From NCBI GenBank assembly GCA_030035585.1, contig CM057475.1, positions 629,501 to 693,500 on the forward strand: DNA of 64,000 bases. The letters are read 5' to 3'. Position 1 is the stretch's first letter; each line of letters starts with the position of its first letter. The translations under genes and the position numbers were made by a program. Under the pieces are notes generated by a model. The model worked only from the letters and a program-made list of their open reading frames with translations. It made no database searches and had not been told where the DNA came from. Shown here piece by piece: positions 35,100 to 46,721 of the stretch. Source of the stretch: Dugong dugon. Lineage: Eukaryota; Chordata; Mammalia; Sirenia; Dugongidae.

Positions 35100-38000
35100 T
35101 TAAGCAGCTTGAGGGAAACGCTAAGTTTTGGTTTCTCTTTCATATTGTTAAAGGGGAACTTAAACCTACTGCTAACAAAGTTTTTACTCAGGAGAACTAG
35201 GCTTTTGCCTCCCTCGCGTTGCAGAATGGGAGAAACGCGGTTTCTCTTCTCCTTTAGCGATACCGTTGTAAAGCCCTATTCTCAACTACGCAGCACAGAA
35301 TACATCCCGGAATGCTAGAAAGCCTGAACGGCTTCAACTAGTTGAAAGGGAAAAAAGTCTTAGGCTGTATCCAGGTAGACAATGCACAGGCAACGTTCTT
35401 AGGCATGTAACAGAGAGGGACTTTCAAACACAGAAAGTGAATCGTGCTCCGTTCATCCCCAGGCTGACAGCAACAAGCTCATGCTTTCTCTTTCAGGCAG
35501 GGAAGAAGCTACATGCTCGTGTTAAGCACAAAAGCTTTAGTCAGCAAAACCGAACCTCGTCTGCTGTCCTCTAGCTGAAGGCAGACAATCTACCTGTTTG
35601 GCTTTGAAAGCCACTAGGACCTTCTTTCCTGATAGGGAAAATTCCATTTGAAAACCAGGGGATTCAAATACGTGCTAGGCCTGCACTCTCCAGCCTTCTT
35701 CCAAGCAGGGAACATTGGAGAAAGGAGCTTGTGCTGGGCGGACACATTCTCCTAACAAAACTGAAAACTTAAGTAGATTCTGTTAAGCAGCTTGAAGGAG
35801 AACGCTGTCGTTTGCTTTCTCTTTCATATGGTGAATAGGGAACTTAAACCTACTGCTACCAAAATTTTTACTCAGGGCAACTAAGGTTTTGCCTCCCTCG
35901 CGTTCCAGAATGGGAGAAACGCGGTTTCTCTTCTCCTTTAGCGATACCGTTGTAAAGCCCTATTCTCAACTACGCAGCACGGAATGCCTCCCGGAATGCT
36001 AGAAAGCCTGAACGGCTTCAACTAGTTGAAAGGGAAAAAAGTCTTAGGCTTTATCCAGGTAGACAATGCACAGGCAACGTTCTTAGGCATGTAACACAGA
36101 GGGACTTTCAAACACAGAAAGTGAATCGTGCTCCGTTCATCCCCAGGCTGAGAGCAACAAGCTCATGCTTTCTCTATCAGGCAGGGAAGAAGCTACATGC
36201 TCGTGTTAAGCACGAAAGCTTTAGTCAGCAAAACCGAACCTCTTCTGCTGTCCTCTAGCTGAAGGCAGACAATCTACCTGTTTAGCTTTGAAAGCCAATA
36301 CTACCTTCATTCCTGGTAGGCAAACTTCCCTTTGAAAACCAGGGGATTCAAATACGTGCTAGGCCTGCACTCTCCGGCCTTCTCCCAAGCAGGGAACATT
36401 GGAGAAAGGAGCTTGTGCTGGGCAGACACTTTCTCCTAACAAAACTGAAAACTTAAGTAGATTCAGTTAAGCAGCTTGACGGAGAACGCTGTCGTTTGCT
36501 TTCTCTTTCATATGGTGAATAGGGAACTTAAACCTACTGCTACCAAAACTTTTACTCAGGGGAACTACGGTTTTGCCTCCCTCGCGTTGCAGAATGGGAG
36601 AAACGCGGTTTCTCTTCTCCTTTAGCGATACCGTTGTAAAGCCCTATTCTCAACTACGCAGCACAGAATACATCCCGGAATGCTAGAAAGCCTGAACGGC
36701 TTCAACTAGTTGAAAGGGAAAAAAGTCTTAGGCTTTATCCAGGTAGACAATGCACAGGCAACGTTCTTAGGCATGTAACACAGAGGGACTTTCAAACACA
36801 GAAAGTGAATCGTGCTCCGTTCATCCCCAGGCTGAGAGCAACAAGCTCATGCATTCTCTTGCAGGCAGGGAAGAAGCTACATGCTGGTATTAAGCACACA
36901 AGCTTTAGTTACCAAAACTGAACCTCTTCTGCTGTCCTCTAGCTGAAGGCAGACAATCTACCAGTTTGACTTTGAAAGCCACTAGTACCTTCTTTCCTGA
37001 TAGGCAAAATTCCCTTTGAAAACCAGGGGATTCAAATACTTGCTAGGCCTGCACTCTCCAGCCTTCTCCCAAGCAGGGAAGATTGGAGATAGCAGCTTGT
37101 GCTGGCCGGACACTTTCTTCTAACAAAACTGAAAACTTAAGTAGATTCAGTTAAGCAGCTTGAGGGAAACGCTAAGTTTTGGTTTCTCTTTCATATTGTT
37201 AAAGGGGAACTTAAACCTACTGCTAACAAAGTTTTTACTCAGGAGAACTAGGGTTTTGCCTCCTTCGCGTTCCAGAACGGGAGAAACGCGGTTTCTCTTC
37301 TCCTCCGGCGATACCGTCTGTAAAGCCCTATTCTCAGCTTCGCAGCACAGAATGCCTCCCGGAATACTGGAAAGCCAGAACGGCTTCAAGTAGTTGAAAG
37401 GGAAAAAAGTCTTAGGCTTTATCCAGGTAGACAATGCACAGGCAACGTTCTTAGGCATGAAACACAGAGAGACTTTCAAACACAGAAAGTGAATCGTGCT
37501 CCGTTCATCCCCAGGCTGAGAGCAACAAGCTCATGCTTTCTCTTGCAGGCAGGGAAGAAGCTACATGCTGATGTTAAGCACACAAGCTTGAGTTACAAAA
37601 ACTGAACCTATTCTGCTGTCCTCTAGCTGAAGGCAGACAATCTACCTGTTTGGCTTTGAAAGCCAATACTACCTTCATTCCTGGTAGGCAAACTTCCCTT
37701 TGAAAACCAGGGGATTCAAATACGTGCTAGGCCTGCACTCTCCAGCCTTCTCCCAAGCAGGGAACATTGGAGAAAGCAGCTTGTGCTGGGCGGACACTTT
37801 CTCCTAACAAAACTGAAAACTTAAGTAGATTCAGTTAAGCAGCTTGACGGAGAACGCTAAGTTTTGGTTTCTCTTTCATATTGTTAAAGGGGAACTTAAA
37901 CCTACTGCTAACAAAGTTTTTACTCAGGAGAACTAGGCTTTTGCCTCCCTCGCGTTCCAGAATGGGAGAAACGCGGTTTCTCTTCTCCTTTAGCGATACC

Positions 38001-39202
38001 GTTGTAAAGCCCTATTCTCAACTACGCAGCACAGAATGCCTCCCGGAATGCTAGAAAGCCTGAACGGCTTCAACTAGTTGAAAGGGAAAAAAGTCTTAGG
38101 CTGTATCCAGGTAGACAATGCACAGGCAACGTTCTTAGGCATGTAACAGAGAGGGACTTTCAAACACAGAAAGTGAATCGTGCTCCGTTCATCCCCAGGC
38201 TGAGAGCAACAAGCTCATGCTTTCTCTTTCAGGCAGGGAAGAAGCTACATGCTGGTGTTAAGCACACAAGCTTTAGTCAGCAAAACCTAACCTCTTCTGC
38301 TATCCTCTAGCTGAAGGCAGACAATCTACCTGTTTGGCTTTGAAAGCCACTAGTACCTTCTTTCCTGATAGGCAAAATTCCCTTTGAAAACCAGGGGATT
38401 CAAATACTTGCTAGGCCTGCACTCTCCAGCCTTCTCCCAAGCAGGGAAGATTGGAGATAGCAGCTTGTGCTGGCCGGACACTTTCTTCTAACAAAACTGA
38501 AAACTTAAGTAGATTCAGTTAAGCAGCTTGAGGGAAAAGCTAAGTTTTGGTTTCTCTTTCATATTGTTAAAGGGGAACTTAAACCTACTGCTAACAAAGT
38601 TTTTACTCAGGAGAACTAGGGTTTTGCCTCCTTCGCGTTCCAGAACGGGAGAAACGCGGTTTCTCTTCTCCTCCGGCGATACCGTCTGTAAAGCCCTATT
38701 CTCAGCTTCGCAGCACAGAATGCCTCCCGGAATACTGGAAAGCCAGAACGGCTTCAAGTAGTTGAAAGGGAAAAAAGTCTTAGGCTTTATCCAGGTAGAC
38801 AATGCACAGGCAACGTTCTTAGGCATGAAACACAGAGAGACTTTCAAACACAGAAAGTGAATCGTGCTCCGTTCATCCCCAGGCTGAGAGCAACAAGCTC
38901 ATGCTTTCTCTTGCAGGCAGGGAAGAAGCTACATGCTGATGTTAAGCACACAAGCTTGAGTTACAAAAACTGAACCTATTCTGCTGTCCTCTAGCTGAAG
39001 GCAGACAATCTACCAGTTTGACTTTGAAAGCCACTAGTACCTTCTTTCCTGATAGGCAAAATTCCCTTTGAAAACCAGGGGATTCAAATACTTGCTAGGC
39101 CTGCACTCTCCAGCCTTCTCCCAAGCAGGGAAGATTGGAGATAGCAGCTTGTGCTGGCCGGACACTTTCTTCTAACAAAACTGAAAACTTAAGTAGATTC
39201 AG

Positions 39203-39884
39203 TTAAGCAGCTTGAGGGAAACGCTAAGTTTTGGTTTCTCTTTCATATTGTTAAAGGGGAACTTAAACCTACTGCTAACAAAGTTTTTACTCAGGAGAAC
39301 TAGGCTTTTGCCTCCCTCGCGTTGCAGAATGGGAGAAACGCGGTTTCTCTTCTCCTTTAGCGATACCGTTGTAAAGCCCTATTCTCAACTACGCAGCACA
39401 GAATGCCTCCCGGAATGCTAGAAAGCCTGAACGGCTTCAACTAGTTGAAAGGGAAAAAAGTCTTAGGCTGTATCCAGGTAGACAATGCACAGGCAACGTT
39501 CTTAGGCATGTAACACGGAGGGACTTTCAAACACAGAAAGTGAATCGTGCTCCGTTCATCACCAGGCTGAGAGCAACAAGCTCATGCTTTCTCTTTCAGG
39601 CAGGGAAGAAGCTACATGCTGGTGTTAAGCAAACAAGCTTTAGTCAGCAAAACCAACATCTTTTGCTATCCTCTAGCTGAAGGCAGACAATCTACCTGTT
39701 TGGCTTTGAAAGCCACTAGGACCTTCTTTCCTGATAGGCAAAATTCCCTTTGAAAACCAGGGGATTCAAATACTTGCTAGGCCTGCACTCTCCAGCCTTT
39801 TCCCAAGCAGGGAACATTGGAGATAGCAGCTTGTGCTGGCCGGACACTTTCTTCTAACAAAACTGAAAACTTAAGTAGATTCAG
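39203..39884. repeat. Chimeric monomer B* (B head, F2 tail), duplication junction
   Basis: At 682 bp it is the shortest monomer in the window. B-type states run to GTTGCAG (G at 39324), and F2-type states start at GAATGCC (G at 39405). Its length equals the B loss (TTG for TCTG) plus the separate 1 bp loss in the CCAACATC tail of the F2 at 33733. Its 3' half carries the rare states of that F2. Confidence 0.92.
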
Positions 39885-42800
39885 TTAAGCAGCTTGAGGG
39901 AAACGCTAAGTTTTGGTTTCTCTTTCATATTGTTAAAGGGGAACTTAAACCTACTGCTAACAAAGTTTTTACTCAGGAGAACTAGGGTTTTGCCTCCTTC
40001 GCGTTCCAGAACGGGAGAAAGGCGGTTTCTCTTCTCCTCCGGCGATACCGTCTGTAAAGCCCTATTCTCAGCTACGCAGCACAGAATGCCACCCGGAATG
40101 CTGGAAAGCCTGAACGGCTTCAACTAGTTGAAAGGGAAAAAAGTCTTAGGCTGTATCCAGGTAGACAATGCACAGGCAACGTTCTTAGGCATGTAACACA
40201 GAGGGACTCTCAAACACAGAAAGTGAATCGTGCTCCGTTCATCCCCAGGCTGAGAGCAACAAGCTCATGCATTCTCTTGCAGGCAGGGAAGAAGCTACAT
40301 GCTGGTATTAAGCACACAAGCTTTAGTTACCAAAACTGAACCTATTCTGCTGTCCTCTAGCTGAAGGCAGACAATCTACCAGTTTGACTTTGAAAGCCAC
40401 TAGTACCTTCTTTCCTGATAGGCAAAATTCCCTTTGAAAACCAGGGGATTCAAATACTTGCTAGGCCTGCACTCTCCAGCCTTCTCCCAAGCAGGGAAGA
40501 TTGGAGATAGCAGCTTGTGCTGGCCGGACACTTTCTTCTAACAAAACTGAAAACTTAAGTAGATTCAGTTAAGCAGCTTGAGGGAAACGCTAAGTTTTGG
40601 TTTCTCTTTCATATTGTTAAAGGGGAACTTAAACCTACTGCTAACAAAGTTTTTACTCAGGAGAACTAGGCTTTTGCCTCCCTCGCGTTGCAGAATGGGA
40701 GAAACGCGGTTTCTCTTCTCCTTTAGCGATACCGTTGTAAAGCCCTATTCTCAACTACGCAGCACAGAATACATCCCGGAATGCTAGAAAGCCTGAACGG
40801 CTTCAACTAGTTGAAAGGGAAAAAAGTCTTAGGCTGTATCCAGGTAGACAATGCACAGGCAACGTTCTTAGGCATGTAACAGAGAGGGACTTTCAAACAC
40901 AGAAAGTGAATCGTGCTCCGTTCATCCCCAGGCTGACAGCAACAAGCTCATGCTTTCTCTTTCAGGCAGGGAAGAAGCTACATGCTCGTGTTAAGCACAA
41001 AAGCTTTAGTCAGCAAAACCGAACCTCGTCTGCTGTCCTCTAGCTGAAGGCAGACAATCTACCTGTTTGGCTTTGAAAGCCACTAGGACCTTCTTTCCTG
41101 ATAGGGAAAATTCCATTTGAAAACCAGGGGATTCAAATACGTGCTAGGCCTGCACTCTCCAGCCTTCTTCCAAGCAGGGAACATTGGAGAAAGGAGCTTG
41201 TGCTGGGCGGACACATTCTCCTAACAAAACTGAAAACTTAAGTAGATTCTGTTAAGCAGCTTGAAGGAGAACGCTGTCGTTTGCTTTCTCTTTCATATGG
41301 TGAATAGGGAACTTAAACCTACTGCTACCAAAATTTTTACTCAGGGCAACTAAGGTTTTGCCTCCCTCGCGTTCCAGAATGGGAGAAACGCGGTTTCTCT
41401 TCTCCTTTAGCGATACCGTTGTAAAGCCCTATTCTCAACTACGCAGCACGGAATGCCTCCCGGAATGCTAGAAAGCCTGAACGGCTTCAACTAGTTGAAA
41501 GGGAAAAAAGTCTTAGGCTTTATCCAGGTAGACAATGCACAGGCAACGTTCTTAGGCATGTAACACAGAGGGACTTTCAAACACAGAAAGTGAATCGTGC
41601 TCCGTTCATCCCCAGGCTGAGAGCAACAAGCTCATGCTTTCTCTATCAGGCAGGGAAGAAGCTACATGCTCGTGTTAAGCACGAAAGCTTTAGTCAGCAA
41701 AACCGAACCTCTTCTGCTGTCCTCTAGCTGAAGGCAGACAATCTACCTGTTTAGCTTTGAAAGCCAATACTACCTTCATTCCTGGTAGGCAAACTTCCCT
41801 TTGAAAACCAGGGGATTCAAATACGTGCTAGGCCTGCACTCTCCGGCCTTCTCCCAAGCAGGGAACATTGGAGAAAGGAGCTTGTGCTGGGCAGACACTT
41901 TCTCCTAACAAAACTGAAAACTTAAGTAGATTCAGTTAAGCAGCTTGACGGAGAACGCTGTCGTTTGCTTTCTCTTTCATATGGTGAATAGGGAACTTAA
42001 ACCTACTGCTACCAAAACTTTTACTCAGGGGAACTACGGTTTTGCCTCCCTCGCGTTGCAGAATGGGAGAAACGCGGTTTCTCTTCTCCTTTAGCGATAC
42101 CGTTGTAAAGCCCTATTCTCAACTACGCAGCACAGAATACATCCCGGAATGCTAGAAAGCCTGAACGGCTTCAACTAGTTGAAAGGGAAAAAAGTCTTAG
42201 GCTTTATCCAGGTAGACAATGCACAGGCAACGTTCTTAGGCATGTAACACAGAGGGACTTTCAAACACAGAAAGTGAATCGTGCTCCGTTCATCCCCAGG
42301 CTGAGAGCAACAAGCTCATGCATTCTCTTGCAGGCAGGGAAGAAGCTACATGCTGGTATTAAGCACACAAGCTTTAGTTACCAAAACTGAACCTCTTCTG
42401 CTGTCCTCTAGCTGAAGGCAGACAATCTACCAGTTTGACTTTGAAAGCCACTAGTACCTTCTTTCCTGATAGGCAAAATTCCCTTTGAAAACCAGGGGAT
42501 TCAAATACTTGCTAGGCCTGCACTCTCCAGCCTTCTCCCAAGCAGGGAAGATTGGAGATAGCAGCTTGTGCTGGCCGGACACTTTCTTCTAACAAAACTG
42601 AAAACTTAAGTAGATTCAGTTAAGCAGCTTGAGGGAAACGCTAAGTTTTGGTTTCTCTTTCATATTGTTAAAGGGGAACTTAAACCTACTGCTAACAAAG
42701 TTTTTACTCAGGAGAACTAGGGTTTTGCCTCCTTCGCGTTCCAGAACGGGAGAAACGCGGTTTCTCTTCTCCTCCGGCGATACCGTCTGTAAAGCCCTAT

Positions 42801-45354
42801 TCTCAGCTTCGCAGCACAGAATGCCTCCCGGAATACTGGAAAGCCAGAACGGCTTCAAGTAGTTGAAAGGGAAAAAAGTCTTAGGCTTTATCCAGGTAGA
42901 CAATGCACAGGCAACGTTCTTAGGCATGAAACACAGAGAGACTTTCAAACACAGAAAGTGAATCGTGCTCCGTTCATCCCCAGGCTGAGAGCAACAAGCT
43001 CATGCTTTCTCTTGCAGGCAGGGAAGAAGCTACATGCTGATGTTAAGCACACAAGCTTGAGTTACAAAAACTGAACCTATTCTGCTGTCCTCTAGCTGAA
43101 GGCAGACAATCTACCTGTTTGGCTTTGAAAGCCAATACTACCTTCATTCCTGGTAGGCAAACTTCCCTTTGAAAACCAGGGGATTCAAATACGTGCTAGG
43201 CCTGCACTCTCCAGCCTTCTCCCAAGCAGGGAACATTGGAGAAAGCAGCTTGTGCTGGGCGGACACTTTCTCCTAACAAAACTGAAAACTTAAGTAGATT
43301 CAGTTAAGCAGCTTGACGGAGAACGCTAAGTTTTGGTTTCTCTTTCATATTGTTAAAGGGGAACTTAAACCTACTGCTAACAAAGTTTTTACTCAGGAGA
43401 ACTAGGCTTTTGCCTCCCTCGCGTTCCAGAATGGGAGAAACGCGGTTTCTCTTCTCCTTTAGCGATACCGTTGTAAAGCCCTATTCTCAACTACGCAGCA
43501 CAGAATGCCTCCCGGAATGCTAGAAAGCCTGAACGGCTTCAACTAGTTGAAAGGGAAAAAAGTCTTAGGCTGTATCCAGGTAGACAATGCACAGGCAACG
43601 TTCTTAGGCATGTAACAGAGAGGGACTTTCAAACACAGAAAGTGAATCGTGCTCCGTTCATCCCCAGGCTGAGAGCAACAAGCTCATGCTTTCTCTTTCA
43701 GGCAGGGAAGAAGCTACATGCTGGTGTTAAGCACACAAGCTTTAGTCAGCAAAACCTAACCTCTTCTGCTATCCTCTAGCTGAAGGCAGACAATCTACCT
43801 GTTTGGCTTTGAAAGCCACTAGTACCTTCTTTCCTGATAGGCAAAATTCCCTTTGAAAACCAGGGGATTCAAATACTTGCTAGGCCTGCACTCTCCAGCC
43901 TTCTCCCAAGCAGGGAAGATTGGAGATAGCAGCTTGTGCTGGCCGGACACTTTCTTCTAACAAAACTGAAAACTTAAGTAGATTCAGTTAAGCAGCTTGA
44001 GGGAAAAGCTAAGTTTTGGTTTCTCTTTCATATTGTTAAAGGGGAACTTAAACCTACTGCTAACAAAGTTTTTACTCAGGAGAACTAGGGTTTTGCCTCC
44101 TTCGCGTTCCAGAACGGGAGAAACGCGGTTTCTCTTCTCCTCCGGCGATACCGTCTGTAAAGCCCTATTCTCAGCTTCGCAGCACAGAATGCCTCCCGGA
44201 ATACTGGAAAGCCAGAACGGCTTCAAGTAGTTGAAAGGGAAAAAAGTCTTAGGCTTTATCCAGGTAGACAATGCACAGGCAACGTTCTTAGGCATGAAAC
44301 ACAGAGAGACTTTCAAACACAGAAAGTGAATCGTGCTCCGTTCATCCCCAGGCTGAGAGCAACAAGCTCATGCTTTCTCTTGCAGGCAGGGAAGAAGCTA
44401 CATGCTGATGTTAAGCACACAAGCTTGAGTTACAAAAACTGAACCTATTCTGCTGTCCTCTAGCTGAAGGCAGACAATCTACCAGTTTGACTTTGAAAGC
44501 CACTAGTACCTTCTTTCCTGATAGGCAAAATTCCCTTTGAAAACCAGGGGATTCAAATACTTGCTAGGCCTGCACTCTCCAGCCTTCTCCCAAGCAGGGA
44601 AGATTGGAGATAGCAGCTTGTGCTGGCCGGACACTTTCTTCTAACAAAACTGAAAACTTAAGTAGATTCAGTTAAGCAGCTTGAGGGAAACGCTAAGTTT
44701 TGGTTTCTCTTTCATATTGTTAAAGGGGAACTTAAACCTACTGCTAACAAAGTTTTTACTCAGGAGAACTAGGCTTTTGCCTCCCTCGCGTTGCAGAATG
44801 GGAGAAACGCGGTTTCTCTTCTCCTTTAGCGATACCGTTGTAAAGCCCTATTCTCAACTACGCAGCACAGAATACATCCCGGAATGCTAGAAAGCCTGAA
44901 CGGCTTCAACTAGTTGAAAGGGAAAAAAGTCTTAGGCTTTATCCAGGTAGACAATGCACAGGCAACGTTCTTAGGCATGTAACAGAGAGGGACTTTCAAA
45001 CACAGAAAGTGAATCGTGCTCCGTTCATCCCCAGGCTGACAGCAACAAGCTCATGCTTTCTCTTTCAGGCAGGGAAGAAGCTACATGCTCGTGTTAAGCA
45101 CAAAAGCTTTAGTCAGCAAAACCGAACCTCGTCTGCTGTCCTCTAGCTGAAGGCAGACAATCTACCTGTTTGGCTTTGAAAGCCACTAGGACCTTCTTTC
45201 CTGATAGGCAAAATTCCCTTTGAAAACCAGGGGATTCAAATACTTGCTAGGCCTGCACTCTCCAGCCTTCTCCCAAGCAGGGAACATTGGAGAAAGCAGC
45301 TTGTGCTGGCCGGACACTCTCTTCTAACAAAACTGAAAACTTAAGTAGATTCAG
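39885..45354. repeat. 5470 bp octamer, duplication copy 2 (H'-B-G-D-E2-F2-E1-B)
   Basis: Monomers start at 39885 (H'), 40569 (B), 41252 (G), 41936 (D), 42620 (E2), 43304 (F2), 43988 (E1) and 44672 (B). The last monomer is an ordinary B (683 bp) that runs into C, unlike the chimeric B* ending copy 1. The copy is therefore 1 bp longer. Confidence 0.92.
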
Positions 45355-46721
45355 TTAAGCAGCTTGAGGGAAACGCTAAGTTTTGGTTTCTCTTTCATCT
45401 TGTGAAAGGGGAACTTATACCTACTGCTAACAAATTTTCTACTCAGGAGAACTACGGTTTTGCCTCCTTCGCGTTCCAGAACGGGAGAAACGCGGTTTGT
45501 CTTCTCCTTTGGCGATACCGTCTGTAAAGCGGTAATCTCAGCCGCGCAGCCCAGAATACCTCCCGGAATGCTAGAAAGCCTCACCGGCTTCAACTGCTTG
45601 AAAGGGAGAAACGTCATACGCTTTATCAAAGTAGACAATGCACAGGATCTGTCTTAGGCATGTAACACAGAAGGACTTTCAAACACAGAATGTGAATCGT
45701 GCCCCGTTCATCCCCAGACTGAGAGCAACAAGCTCATGCTTTCTCTTTCAGGCAGGGAAGAAGCTACATGCTCGTGTTAAGCACGAAAGCTTTAGTCAGC
45801 AAAACCGAACCTCTTCTGCTGTCCTCTAGCTGAAGGCAGACAATCTACCTGTTTGGCTTTGAAAGCCAATACTACCTTCATTCCTGGTAGGCAAACTTCC
45901 CTTTGAAAACCAGGGGATTCAAATACGTGCTAGGCCTGCACTCTCCGGCCTTCTCCCAAGCAGGGAACATTGGAGAAAGGAGCTTGTGCTGGGCGGACAC
46001 TTTCTCCTAACAAAACTGAAAACTTAAGTAGATTCAGTTAAGCAGCTTGACGGAGAACGCTGTCGTTTGCTTTCTCTTTCATATGGTGAATAGGGAACTT
46101 AAACCTACTGCTACCAAAACTTTTACTCAGGGGAACTACGGTTTTGCCTCCCTCGCGTTGCAGAATGGGAGAAACGCGGTTTCTCTTCTCCTTTAGCGAT
46201 ACCGTTGTAAAGCCCTATTCTCAACTACGCAGCACAGAATACATCCCGGAATGCTAGAAAGCCTGAACGGCTTCAACTAGTTGAAAGGGAAAAAAGTCTT
46301 AGGCTTTATCCAGGTAGACAATGCACAGGCAACGTTCTTAGGCATGTAACACAGAGGGACTTTCAAACACAGAAAGTGAATCGTGCTCCGTTCATCCCCA
46401 GGCTGAGAGCAACAAGCTCATGCTTTCTCTTTCAGGCAGGGAAGAAGCTACATGCTGGTGTTAAGCACACAAGCTTTAGTCAGCAAAACCTAACCTCTTC
46501 TGCTATCCTCTAGCTGAAGGCAGACAATCTACCTGTTTGGCTTTGAAAGCCACTAGTACCTTCTTTCCTGATAGGCAAAATTCCCTTTGAAAACCAGGGG
46601 ATTCAAATACTTGCTAGGCCTGCACTCTCCAGCCTTCTCCCAAGCAGGGAAGATTGGAGATAGCAGCTTGTGCTGGCCGGACACTTTCTTCTAACAAAAC
46701 TGAAAACTTAAGTAGATTCAG
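45355..46721. repeat. C-D pair completing a second E1-B-C-D tetramer
   Basis: Monomers start at 45355 (C, 683 bp) and 46038 (D). With E1 at 43988 and B at 44672 they repeat the arrangement at 19373-22106, including the CTCTCCGGCC lead-in before D. Confidence 0.92.

Larger units (their letters stand above)
34416..39884. repeat. 5469 bp octamer, duplication copy 1 (H'-B-G-D-E2-F2-E1-B*)
   Basis: Monomers start at 34416 (H'), 35100 (B), 35783 (G), 36467 (D), 37151 (E2), 37835 (F2), 38519 (E1) and 39203 (B*, chimeric, 682 bp). The same order starts again at 39885. The B monomer in both copies reads GGCTGTATCC, whereas other B monomers read GGCTTTATCC, so the two copies share a recent ancestor. 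Confidence 0.92.
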
